DNA from: CAYJEQ01 sp964370185
GTDB lineage: Bacteria > Bacillota > Clostridia > Oscillospirales > Ruminococcaceae
Direction: 5' to 3'
Assembly (NCBI GenBank): GCA_964370185.1
Contig: CAYJIJ010000073.1
Span: 1-9,837, forward strand
Length of the DNA stretch: 9,837 nt
Position numbers and translations under genes: made by a program. The notes below the pieces were generated by a model. That model was not told the origin of the DNA. It ran no database searches and was given only the letters and a program-made list of their open reading frames with translations. This document shows positions 1 to 7,366 of the stretch, in pieces. Within the stretch, counting starts at the first letter, position 1. Every line of letters starts with the position of its first letter.

Positions 1-39
1 TATTAACATCACCAGTCGCTTTATTGCGTATTTTAGCAT
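1..39 (-). CDS. ABC peptide transporter permease (DppB/OppB type), N-terminal 13 codons only
   Basis: Thirteen codons beginning with ATG at 39-37 read MLKYAIKRLVMLI and run off the window edge. A short start, a basic patch (K-R) and then the beginning of a hydrophobic segment is the usual opening of DppB/OppB inner-membrane permeases, which often start MLKYILRRL. The sequence AAAGGA at 52-47 is a good ribosome binding site, 7 nt before the ATG. The gene lies 75 nt after a family-5 peptide-binding lipoprotein on the same strand, exactly where the first permease of such a transporter is expected. From known operons of this type, a second permease and one or two ATPases should follow outside the window. 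The identification rests on 13 residues plus context, so the family is likely but the substrate is unknown. Confidence 0.75.
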   Translation of the reverse strand, partial: MLKYAIKRLVMLI

Positions 40-64
40 GTTGGATTCCTTTCCGATTATGTAT

Positions 65-99
65 AATGGCTGACATATAGCTTTTATATATCAGCCATT
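65..99 (-). terminator. Stem-loop between binding-protein and permease genes (partial terminator or mRNA-stabilising hairpin)
   Basis: The arms AATGGCTGA and TCAGCCATT are perfect complements. With the inner TATATA/TATATG pairs they give a stem of about 15 bp with one G-U pair and a 5-nt loop. The hairpin starts 15 nt after the stop codon of the binding-protein gene. No real U-run follows it on either strand, and a permease start with its own ribosome binding site follows within 30 nt. It therefore probably reduces, rather than stops, transcription into the permease gene, or protects the upstream mRNA from 3' decay. Such hairpins are common after binding-protein genes, whose products are needed in excess over the membrane subunits. 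Confidence 0.6.
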
Positions 100-114
100 T
101 AAACTATCTTGCTA

Positions 115-1683
115 TTAGTCTGCGTAAGCGTAAACCTGTGATAGATTTGGTGTATTTGCTGGGCTTATTACAAAGTTTTCTACATTATCGCTTGTACCTG
201 TTAGTATATTTGTATAAGCTATTGGAAGTGCGATATAGTTGTTTACGATATAATCCTGTACTTCAGCATAAGCCGCATTTCTTGGCTCGTCTTCATATAG
301 GCTTGCCGCTGTGTTGATAAGTGCATCTAAGTTTTCATCAACGGAGTTAACAATACCGATTCTTGAAGCTGTGGAGAATAGGGAACCAACTGCTTGGAAT
401 GGGTCGCCAGTTGTAGCTGTCTGAGAAGTTACTGTTACATGTGTACCACCATCAGTTTTACCTGCTTCGGAGTAAGTTGCCTTGTCAAGCACTTGAATGT
501 CAACATTGATGCCAGCTTCTTTCCACATGTTTTGAACTATTTCAGCTGTCTTTTTAAAGTCGGAGTTTTGTTGGCAACGACCTGTGAGTGTTATACCGTC
601 TGGATATCCTGCTTCTGCAAGTAGCTCTTTAGCTCTCTCTACATCATAGGTGTAATCTTTAACATCCATCTGTCCGATAATAGCTGTGGACATAATGCTC
701 TGTGCAAGTGTGCCGTATTCGCCGTAAACAGCATAAGCAATTCCTTCGTAGTCAAGGGAAATAGCCATAGCTTCTCTGATTTTTGGATCAAGCATTTCTT
801 CTTTGCTCTGGTTTAGACCGATAAATGCTGTTTTGTATGAAGGGCCAGTTTGAAGCACTAAGCCTTCTGTTTCAGAAACTCTCTTAGCATCATTTGTTGC
901 AAGGTCTAAAGCGATGTCTGCCGCACCTGTTTCAAGCTCAATTGCACGGCTTGCGATTTCTGTGATGATTTTAAACTGAATGTATTCGGATTCGCCTTTT
1001 GCACCCCAGTATTCATCATTTCTTTTTAGTGTAATTGTAGAGCCTGTTACCCATTCGTCGAGTGTGTATGCGCCCGTACCAATTGGCTCTAAACCTGCTA
1101 CATCATCGCCCACTTCTTCGATATATTCTTTAGAAACTACACTACTGTAAGCATGTGTTAAGAAGTTGTATATACCTGAGAAAGGCTCTTTTAGTGCAAT
1201 AACAATTGTGTAATCATCTTCTACAACTGTGTTTTCAGCGTCAAAATATGAGAATGTAGATGTTGTTGTAGGATAAGTAGCCGCACGCTCAATTGTAAAT
1301 CTAACATCTTCCGCTGTCATATGTGTTCCGTTTGAGAAATATACATCGTCACGGAGTTTAAATCTGATATGTGTATCATCAATAACTTCCCATTCTGTTG
1401 CAAGATTTGGGATGATATTACCATCTGCATCTTTTTCAAGGAGGGTGTCGTAGATTAGAAACTCAATAATGTATGAGTTAAGCATATTGATAACCTGTGG
1501 GTTTAAGTTTGTTGGCTCACTTGAGAGCACAACCGATAGGGTGTCTTTTTTAACTAATTCGCCTGTTGGAGCACCGCTTTCAGTACCCTCTGTGGATGCG
1601 GGTGCTTCTGAATCGCCACCCGAACATGCTGTGAAACTTACTAACATTATTGATGCTAATAGAATTGATAAAAACTTTTTCAT
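115..1683 (-). CDS. Peptide ABC transporter substrate-binding lipoprotein (SBP family 5, DppA/OppA type)
   Basis: This 522-residue extracellular receptor should capture a peptide or peptide-like ligand and deliver it to the permease that begins just downstream. The N-terminus MKKFLSILLASIMLVSFTAC is a lipoprotein signal with the lipid-modified Cys at residue 20, followed by a Ser/Gly/Glu-rich linker to about residue 42. The mature domain has family-5 signatures: DADGNIIPNLATEWE (85-99) and a FKLRDDVYFSNG..MTAEDV stretch (108-127). Its length matches the usual 500-550 residues. The start is supported by AAAGGAG about 9 nt before ATG 1683. The gene follows gamma-glutamyltransferase 2 by only 23 nt, so it belongs to the same operon. 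Family membership is near certain. Ligand specificity cannot be read from the sequence; the enzyme neighbours suggest gamma-glutamyl or otherwise modified peptides, but opines, nickel or ordinary dipeptides are also family ligands. Confidence 0.93.
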   Translation of the reverse strand: MKKFLSILLASIMLVSFTACSGGDSEAPASTEGTESGAPTGELVKKDTLSVVLSSEPTNLNPQVINMLNSYIIEFLIYDTLLEKDADGNIIPNLATEWEVIDDTHIRFKLRDDVYFSNGTHMTAEDVRFTIERAATYPTTTSTFSYFDAENTVVEDDYTIVIALKEPFSGIYNFLTHAYSSVVSKEYIEEVGDDVAGLEPIGTGAYTLDEWVTGSTITLKRNDEYWGAKGESEYIQFKIITEIASRAIELETGAADIALDLATNDAKRVSETEGLVLQTGPSYKTAFIGLNQSKEEMLDPKIREAMAISLDYEGIAYAVYGEYGTLAQSIMSTAIIGQMDVKDYTYDVERAKELLAEAGYPDGITLTGRCQQNSDFKKTAEIVQNMWKEAGINVDIQVLDKATYSEAGKTDGGTHVTVTSQTATTGDPFQAVGSLFSTASRIGIVNSVDENLDALINTAASLYEDEPRNAAYAEVQDYIVNNYIALPIAYTNILTGTSDNVENFVISPANTPNLSQVYAYAD

Positions 1684-1706
1684 TTTAAATTACTCCTTTT
1701 ATTACT

Positions 1707-3305
1707 TTATTTATTAAGCCCCATTGCAGTGCCTAAGCGTCGTGGGTCTGCACAACCCACCATGCAATGATCGCCTTCATACAAAATTCCCTGTACCCCA
1801 CCGAAAAATCTGTCGAAGTCAGCTGTCTTTTTTAGCTTCTGCCCAAACTCTCCCAGTTTTTCAGCTTCGGTAATTCTTCCCTCAAAGTTAAATACATTTG
1901 GGTTGTCGTTATAGCACCTCGGTGCTTCAATAGCTTCTTTTATACCCATGTTGTAATCAACTAAATTTGAGATAATCTGTGCCACTGTGGTAATAATCCT
2001 ATTTCCTCCCGGTGTGCCCACCACTGCAAACGGCTTGCCATACTTTAGCATTATAGTGGGGCTCATCGAGCTGAGGGGCTTTTTAAGTCCTGCTACACTG
2101 TTCGTTTTGCATTCTCCCACTGAAAAGCAACGCATCTGGCAGTTGAGCACCACGCCAGTATTTGGAGGTACAACACCTGAGCCAAAAAAGGCGCTGATTG
2201 TCTTAGTGAGTGAGATTATATTGCCATATTCATCGGCTATCGAATAGTGTGTGGTATTTGTTGGTTCAAACTCAAATGGGTCGCCCTTTACCGCAGGGGA
2301 TACCTTGCCATACTCATATTCCTGCATCCTCTTTTTTGCGTATTCTTTAGATGTTAATCCTAAAAGTGGCAGTTTTACAAAGTTTGGGTCGCCCATGTAT
2401 TCTTTGCGGTCTGCAAATATCATCTTAAACACTTCTGAAAGTAAATGCAGATGTTCTGCGCTGTGATATTTTATACTGCTCAAATCTTTGGTTTCCAAAA
2501 AATTGAGTATCTGGATTACATGTGTCCCTCCCGAGCTTGGTGGGGGAGAGGTGAGGATGTCATAACCACGGTAATCTCCTGCAAGTGGTTCTATTTCACT
2601 CACTTTATACTCGCTAAAGTCTTCCAAAGTAAATTCTGCGCCGAATTTATTTGCACTGTCTATAATTCTCTGTGCGATGTCACCGCTGTAAAAAGCTTTT
2701 TCACCATGCTCTGCAATCTGTGATAATGTATCGCCCAAATGAGGATTTTTAAAGGTGTCGCCAGTGCTATATTCAACTAAATATGGATTGCCCTCTTCTT
2801 TAAATCTTAGGAATTTCTCTTTGTTGTCATCGAGCTCTTTTTTAAATGAGGGTGCTATTTCAAAGCCGTTATATGCAAGCTCTATGGCAGGGGATAGGGC
2901 TTCTTTTAATGTGAGTTTGCCATATTTTCGCTGTATGTAGCAAAGCCCTGCAACCTCACCAGGTGTGCATATCGACTTTCCACCCTCGGATTTTGTATCG
3001 CCTATTACTTCGCCCTCTTCATCGAGCTCCCACATGGATGGCTTTGCACTTTTCGGTGCAACCTCCCTAAAGTCCACAAAGATGTTTTTATCCAACTCTG
3101 CATTATGTGCGGTCATAAATCCACCGCCGCCAAGGCTTGAGCAATGCGGTTCACAGACCGATAATGCAAATCCAACTGCTGCCGCTGCATCAAATGCATT
3201 TCCACCCATCTCAAGGATGCGAATACCCACTTTTGTTGCCTCTGGGTGTGCGGTTGCGACCATGCATTTATTTGATTTGGCTACTTTTTGATTTACTGTT
3301 TCCAT
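1707..3305 (-). CDS. Gamma-glutamyltransferase family Ntn-hydrolase, copy 2, with atypical substrate pocket
   Basis: This family transfers or hydrolyses gamma-glutamyl groups and matures by self-cleavage before a Thr nucleophile. Numbered from ATG 3305 (532 residues), the nucleophile is Thr351 in NTTHYS, and Arg80 of DFREVAP matches the glutamate carboxylate-binding Arg114 of E. coli. PLSSM (Ser412-Ser413) and GTPGGNRI form the oxyanion region. Two residues differ. The position of E. coli Asn411 is Ser371 (KTIS), and that of Asp433, which binds the alpha-amino group, is Cys393 (NCQMRCF). The lid loop is missing, as in Bacillus enzymes. There is no signal peptide, so the enzyme should be cytoplasmic, unlike classical secreted GGTs. 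The ATG at 3329 would overlap the upstream gene and has no ribosome binding site; ATG 3305 has AGGGGG at 3317-3312 and is preferred. The protein is clearly related to copy 1 (7272-5677). It may be an acylase for glutamyl-like groups without a free alpha-amine. Confidence 0.9.
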   Translation of the reverse strand: METVNQKVAKSNKCMVATAHPEATKVGIRILEMGGNAFDAAAAVGFALSVCEPHCSSLGGGGFMTAHNAELDKNIFVDFREVAPKSAKPSMWELDEEGEVIGDTKSEGGKSICTPGEVAGLCYIQRKYGKLTLKEALSPAIELAYNGFEIAPSFKKELDDNKEKFLRFKEEGNPYLVEYSTGDTFKNPHLGDTLSQIAEHGEKAFYSGDIAQRIIDSANKFGAEFTLEDFSEYKVSEIEPLAGDYRGYDILTSPPPSSGGTHVIQILNFLETKDLSSIKYHSAEHLHLLSEVFKMIFADRKEYMGDPNFVKLPLLGLTSKEYAKKRMQEYEYGKVSPAVKGDPFEFEPTNTTHYSIADEYGNIISLTKTISAFFGSGVVPPNTGVVLNCQMRCFSVGECKTNSVAGLKKPLSSMSPTIMLKYGKPFAVVGTPGGNRIITTVAQIISNLVDYNMGIKEAIEAPRCYNDNPNVFNFEGRITEAEKLGEFGQKLKKTADFDRFFGGVQGILYEGDHCMVGCADPRRLGTAMGLNK

Positions 3306-3308
3306 CAT

Positions 3309-3317
3309 CCACCCCCT
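3309..3317 (-). promoter_or_regulatory. Ribosome binding site of gamma-glutamyltransferase 2
   Basis: AGGGGGTGG reads across 3317-3309, beginning right after the stop codon of the amidohydrolase gene (3321-3319). The AGGGGG core lies 6 nt before ATG 3305 and 3 nt before ATG 3308. It favours one of these over the in-frame ATG at 3329, which has only CTTAAGCGAG in front of it. The placement suggests translational coupling between the two genes. Confidence 0.6.
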
Positions 3318-3318
3318 A

Positions 3319-4503
3319 TTAATAGACATCTCGCTTAAGAAGCTTAAGCACAGTTCTTACTTCCATCTCTATGCCCGTTGCCATACAGTCTTCATCTAAG
3401 ATGAATTTGTCGCTGTGTAGCGGTGCTGTACTGCCCTTAGCTTCATTTCCTGCGCCTAAATGGAAGAATGCCGATGGAATGGCATCTGTGAAGTAGGAGA
3501 AATCTTCTCCTCCCATGCTGGGGAATTCTTTATAAACAATATTTTCCTTGCCCACTATCTCGATAGCAGTTTCCTCTACAATATCCATTACCTTATCATC
3601 ATTTATGAGTGCAATATATCCATCATTAAATATTACTTCTGCCTCGGCGTCCATTGAGAGAGCTACATTTTCGGCTATTCTCTTTATTTCGTCTTTGGCT
3701 TTCTGCCTTGCTGGTGTGCTGAGTGTTCTGAGTGTGCCAAGAAGTGTAACCTCTTTTGAGATAATGTTTGCCTTTTCACCACCTGTGATTTTTCCAAATG
3801 TGAGCACCACCGAGGTGAGGGGGGAGGTGTTTCGGCTAACCATAGTTTGAAGTGCAGTTATTATATATGCCGAAACTACAACTGCATCCACCGCAGTGTC
3901 GGGATATGCCGCATGGCCTTGTTTTCCCTTTACTATTATTTTTACTCCACCGGAGTTGCCATTTAGCTGTTTTCTTTTTAGCTCAATTTTTCCTATTGGG
4001 ACATTTGGCATTACATGAAGGCCAATCGCATGGGATACATTCGGGTTTAATAAGCACCCCTCTTTTATCATCCTATCTGCGCCGCCTTTTTGCTCTTCGG
4101 CGGGTTGGAAGAAGAATTTTACATTGCCATTAATCTCATCTTCCATATCCTTTATAACCTTAGCCGCTCCCATTAAAATGGCTGTGTGTGCATCGTGTCC
4201 GCATGCATGCATAGCACCTTTATTTACTGAGCAAAAGCTTAAATCATTCTCTTCGGTTACGGGGAGAGCGTCTATATCAGCCCTTATCCCAACTGTCTTG
4301 CCATCTTTTTTGCCTCTTACTATTGCTACAACACCGGTCTCCGCCACTCCGCTTTGATACTCTATATTATGCCTATCTAAAAAGGCGCATATAGTCTTCA
4401 TGGTTTCAAATTCCTGTGTGCTGAGCTCGGGGTTTTGATGGAGTGTACGTCTGTTTTCAATTACCTCGGGCAAAATGTCGGAAATTAGCTTTTTAATATT
4501 CAT
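3319..4503 (-). CDS. M20 family (M20D) metallo-amidohydrolase, N-acyl-amino-acid or aminoacyl amide hydrolase
   Basis: This 394-residue enzyme should hydrolyse an amide bond of an N-acyl or N-aminoacyl amino acid in the cytoplasm, using two metal ions. M20D signatures are present in order: HQNPELS (22-28), GIRADIDALP (72-81), MHACGHDAHT (98-107, with Cys101 and His103 as likely metal ligands), QPAEE (133-137, catalytic and metal Glu), GLHV (His163), a lid/dimerisation domain from about 185 to 295 with GKQGHAAYP, GGEDFSYF (331-338) and LHSDKF (His363). Length and motifs match hippurate hydrolase, IAA-amino-acid hydrolase and N-acetyl-diaminopimelate deacetylase relatives, and the sequence does not separate these. 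An AAAGGAGG ribosome binding site precedes ATG 4503. The gene follows the racemase by 17 nt and its end lies within 13 nt of the next start. In context it probably removes an acyl cap or cuts a peptide product during breakdown of the imported substrate. All key residues seem intact. Confidence 0.9.
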   Translation of the reverse strand: MNIKKLISDILPEVIENRRTLHQNPELSTQEFETMKTICAFLDRHNIEYQSGVAETGVVAIVRGKKDGKTVGIRADIDALPVTEENDLSFCSVNKGAMHACGHDAHTAILMGAAKVIKDMEDEINGNVKFFFQPAEEQKGGADRMIKEGCLLNPNVSHAIGLHVMPNVPIGKIELKRKQLNGNSGGVKIIVKGKQGHAAYPDTAVDAVVVSAYIITALQTMVSRNTSPLTSVVLTFGKITGGEKANIISKEVTLLGTLRTLSTPARQKAKDEIKRIAENVALSMDAEAEVIFNDGYIALINDDKVMDIVEETAIEIVGKENIVYKEFPSMGGEDFSYFTDAIPSAFFHLGAGNEAKGSTAPLHSDKFILDEDCMATGIEMEVRTVLKLLKRDVY

Positions 4504-4520
4504 CTTGAGCTTACCCTCCT

Positions 4521-5666
4521 TTAATCGAGTATATAGTTTACAACTTTTTCTATCCTGCCATTTTCTATATAAACTTTTGGTGTCCTCACTGTAAATCGGC
4601 AGAGGATTTCATTTTTATTGCTACCCACCTTCGCCGCCGCCTCGGGAATTGTCACAGCGTTTTGGCTTTCGTCGCCATAGATTATTACTTCATCACCAAC
4701 TTTGACAGACGGTATATCGGTAACATCCACCATGCACTGATCCATACATATTACACCCACTACCTTTGCTCTCTTTCCGTGGATAGTAACCTCTCCCACA
4801 TCGTACATATCTCTTGGGAAGCCATCGGCATAACCTACTTGAATTGTAGCGAGTACTGTATCCCTATCGGTTTTGTATTTGTAGTTATAGCTGACACCAT
4901 CGCCGTTTTTAAGTGTTTTGATGTATGAAATTTTTGTCTTAAAGCTTACCACTTGTTTAAGCTCTATATCGTTTTTCCTAAAAGACTTCATTCCGTATAT
5001 GAGTGCCCCAGGTCTCACCATATCAAAGCAAAATTCAGGGTAGTCGATTGCGGCAATGCTGTCCGCCACATGCTTGTATTTGAATTTAAACCCTTTAGAG
5101 CTTTCCACCTTGCCCACAGCATCTAAAAATGCCTTGGTTTGTCGCCTGTTTTCTTCATCACCTGCAAGTGCTAAGTGGGAAAATATCCCCTCTACATCTA
5201 AATGCTCAAGCTCTACTATCTTTTTAATGGCTTCAATGCTCTCTTCGGTGTCGCTAAAGCCGATGCGGTTAAAGCCTGTGTCATATTTTATATGGACTTT
5301 TGGCTTCTTTCCTAATTTTTCTCCGAGCCCATTTAAAATATTTGCTTGCTCTAAGGTAAATATACACTGTGTTATATCATTTTCCACTATGTGATGCAAA
5401 TATTCATCCGCTGTGTATCCCATGATAAATATTGGGTAATCGCTATATGCTTTGCGGATTTGCAGTGCTTCGGATAATGTGGCTACTGCGAGATATCCTG
5501 CGCCCGACTCGATGAGTGTCTTTGCACATCTTATTATCCCATGACCATATGCATCCGCCTTTACAACAGCTGCAATTTCCGTGTCTTTGCCAAGTCTCTC
5601 TTTTAAGCTTTCCATATTAAAGCGGAGATTATCTAAATTAACCTCTATATATGTATCTCTTATCAT
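4521..5666 (-). CDS. alr: Alanine racemase family PLP enzyme, likely catabolic or broad-specificity amino-acid racemase
   Basis: This 381-residue fold-III PLP enzyme interconverts L- and D-alanine or a related amino acid. The PLP lysine is Lys36 in AVVKADAYGHG. Further family landmarks are KYDTGFNRIGF (128-137, Arg134), SHLALAGDE (163-171, His164), MVRPG (216-220), the catalytic tyrosine Tyr279 in VGYADGFPR, and ICMDQ (306-310). The usual Asn-Ser before the Ala pair is Asp202-Ser203, and the residue before R-T-P near the end is Val360, where the Geobacillus enzyme has Tyr354, a residue known to influence substrate choice. The AGGAGG ribosome binding site overlaps the stop codon of gamma-glutamyltransferase 1, so the genes are coupled. 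Placement inside a sigma-54-controlled peptide operon argues for a catabolic role, for example converting a D-amino acid released from a gamma-glutamyl peptide, rather than the housekeeping cell-wall role. The exact substrate is open. Confidence 0.92.
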   Translation of the reverse strand: MIRDTYIEVNLDNLRFNMESLKERLGKDTEIAAVVKADAYGHGIIRCAKTLIESGAGYLAVATLSEALQIRKAYSDYPIFIMGYTADEYLHHIVENDITQCIFTLEQANILNGLGEKLGKKPKVHIKYDTGFNRIGFSDTEESIEAIKKIVELEHLDVEGIFSHLALAGDEENRRQTKAFLDAVGKVESSKGFKFKYKHVADSIAAIDYPEFCFDMVRPGALIYGMKSFRKNDIELKQVVSFKTKISYIKTLKNGDGVSYNYKYKTDRDTVLATIQVGYADGFPRDMYDVGEVTIHGKRAKVVGVICMDQCMVDVTDIPSVKVGDEVIIYGDESQNAVTIPEAAAKVGSNKNEILCRFTVRTPKVYIENGRIEKVVNYILD

Positions 5667-5676
5667 AGATTTCCTC

Positions 5677-7272
5677 CTAATATGCTATTGCGACACCGTC
5701 GCGCCTTGGGTCTGCCGCACCCTCTATACCGTATTCTGTGTATAAAACCCCCTGTACTCCACCCATCTTCATATCTAAGTCAAGCACTTTTTCGGTTTCG
5801 TGCCCCATTTCTCGGAGTTTTTCTGCGGTTTCTTCAGGGATAAGCCCCTCGTATACTATTTTATCTTTTACATTTTCAGTAATTCTTGGGGAAGATATAG
5901 CATCGTATATATTCATTTCATGGTCAATAAGTTTTGATATAACCTGAGCTACATTGCAAATAATTCTTTCGCCACCTGGTGAGCCTAAAATTGCAAAGGG
6001 CTTATTATCTTTGCATATTATTGTGGGTGCCATGGTGCTAAGTGGCTTTTTGCAGCTTTCCACTGCATTTATATTTCCTTTTATCACTGAAAAATCCGCC
6101 ATGGTATCATTTAGTATAAATCCCGTGCCTTTTGGAATTCTGCATGCACCACAGAAATGGTTTATCGTTTTTGTCACAGCGACTAAATTGCCTTCTTCAT
6201 CACCAATGGAGTAATGAGTAGTGTCGGCATGTTCATAATCCCATGGGTCAACCAGCTTAACCGCCTGTGATTTATGCTGTGATATGCTTCTTGCTGTCTC
6301 TTCTGCATAACTTTTACTTGTAAGACCGCTGACGGGCACTTTATAAAAATCACCATCCGCCATATATTTTGCCCTGTCGGCATAAACCTTTTTAAATGTT
6401 TCTGAAAATACATGAAGATATTCAGGGCTGTTTATTTCGAGTGAGGGTATATCGAAATTTTCTAAAATGTTGAGAGTTTGAACTATATGCACACCGCCCG
6501 AGCTTGGGAGTCCCATTGTGTATATGTCATGCCCTCTATAACTTCCGCTCACACATTCCCTTATTTTCACTTCATACTCACTCAAATCTTCTTTTGTAAG
6601 TATTCCGCCGTCGTTTTGGACACACTCTATGATTTTATCAGCAATTTCGCCTTTATAAAAAGCGTCCCTGCCTTCTTTAGCTATTTTTCTAAGTGTTTTT
6701 GCAAGATCTGTATTTTTGCAAATTTTGCCTTCTTCAATGGAGTTGTTTTCAAAATACACTTTCATGCTCTCGGCATCGTCCACCATATATTTTTTATAAT
6801 CACAAAAATGCTTTTCCATCAGTTTTGTGACTACAAAGCCATTTTCGCTGAGCTCTGCGGCAGGCTCTATAACTTCTTCTCTGCTCATTGTGCCAAATTG
6901 CTCGAGGGCATATAAAAGACCTGCTACCTCCCCTGGCGTAGCCACTGATTTGCCGCCGATTTGATTTTCCTTATTTACTACTTTGCCATCTATATCGTAA
7001 TTCCAGATATCTTCATTACTGTTTTTAGGTGCTATTTCTCTGAAATCGATTACAATAGGAGTTTCACTGTCCTTGGTTTTAATCAGCATGAAGCCACCAC
7101 CACCCACTCCCGAGGTGCTTGGTTCACAAACTCCAAGCGCAAATCCTGCCGCCACCGCCGCATCGACTGCATTGCCTCCAGATTGTAGAATGTCGAGTGC
7201 TATCTTCGACGCTTCTATTCTTGCCGTGGATACGACTGCATTTGTCCCTACTGCTTTAACTCGTGTTTTCAT
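5677..7272 (-). CDS. ggt: Gamma-glutamyltransferase / glutathione hydrolase family, copy 1
   Basis: This 531-residue Ntn-hydrolase is predicted to cleave or transfer gamma-glutamyl groups after self-processing into large and small subunits. The nucleophile is Thr351 in DTTHYS, so the subunits would be about 350 and 181 residues. Arg78 in DFREIAP, Asn371 (KTIN) and Asp393 (TMADF) match E. coli Arg114, Asn411 and Asp433, which hold the glutamyl carboxylate and amine. PLSTM has Ser-Thr (412-413) instead of Ser-Ser, and SPGGERI carries the oxyanion glycines. The segment between TMADF and PLSTM is about ten residues shorter than in E. coli, so there is no lid loop. No signal peptide is present, which implies cytoplasmic action on imported substrate. 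It is the first gene after the sigma-54 promoter at 7332-7317. The ribosome binding site is weak, GGGGT 6 nt before the ATG. The next gene starts 10 nt after the stop codon. Confidence 0.92.
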   Translation of the reverse strand: MKTRVKAVGTNAVVSTARIEASKIALDILQSGGNAVDAAVAAGFALGVCEPSTSGVGGGGFMLIKTKDSETPIVIDFREIAPKNSNEDIWNYDIDGKVVNKENQIGGKSVATPGEVAGLLYALEQFGTMSREEVIEPAAELSENGFVVTKLMEKHFCDYKKYMVDDAESMKVYFENNSIEEGKICKNTDLAKTLRKIAKEGRDAFYKGEIADKIIECVQNDGGILTKEDLSEYEVKIRECVSGSYRGHDIYTMGLPSSGGVHIVQTLNILENFDIPSLEINSPEYLHVFSETFKKVYADRAKYMADGDFYKVPVSGLTSKSYAEETARSISQHKSQAVKLVDPWDYEHADTTHYSIGDEEGNLVAVTKTINHFCGACRIPKGTGFILNDTMADFSVIKGNINAVESCKKPLSTMAPTIICKDNKPFAILGSPGGERIICNVAQVISKLIDHEMNIYDAISSPRITENVKDKIVYEGLIPEETAEKLREMGHETEKVLDLDMKMGGVQGVLYTEYGIEGAADPRRDGVAIAY

Positions 7273-7316
7273 ACGCTTACCCCGTTCATTGCAAAATGTT
7301 TGTTGTAAAACATATA

Positions 7317-7332
7317 AGCAAGTAGCGTGCCA
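7317..7332 (-). promoter_or_regulatory. Sigma-54 (-24/-12) promoter of the gamma-glutamyl operon
   Basis: On the minus strand this reads TGGCACG-CTAC-TTGCT, an exact match to the sigma-54 consensus TGGCAC-N5-TTGC[AT] with correct spacing. Transcription should begin near 7306, about 34 nt before the start codon of gamma-glutamyltransferase 1. A sigma-54 activator gene lies immediately upstream, so both halves of the control circuit are present. The operon is therefore expected to be silent unless the activator is turned on. Chance occurrence of such a match in this exact place is very unlikely. Confidence 0.93.
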
Positions 7333-7366
7333 AAGTTGATTTTAGAGTCAAAAAGCACTATTTTTG

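Noticed and set aside
1987..2723. Several plus-strand open frames across the GGT, amidohydrolase and racemase genes
   Set aside because: They lie opposite long minus-strand genes with clear family motifs, have no recognisable domains or ribosome binding sites, and are explained as antisense shadows.
6478..6915. A 145-codon plus-strand open frame rich in Phe, Cys and His opposite gamma-glutamyltransferase 1
   Set aside because: Its composition is that of the reverse strand of a Lys/Glu-rich gene, and it has no domain or plausible start signal.
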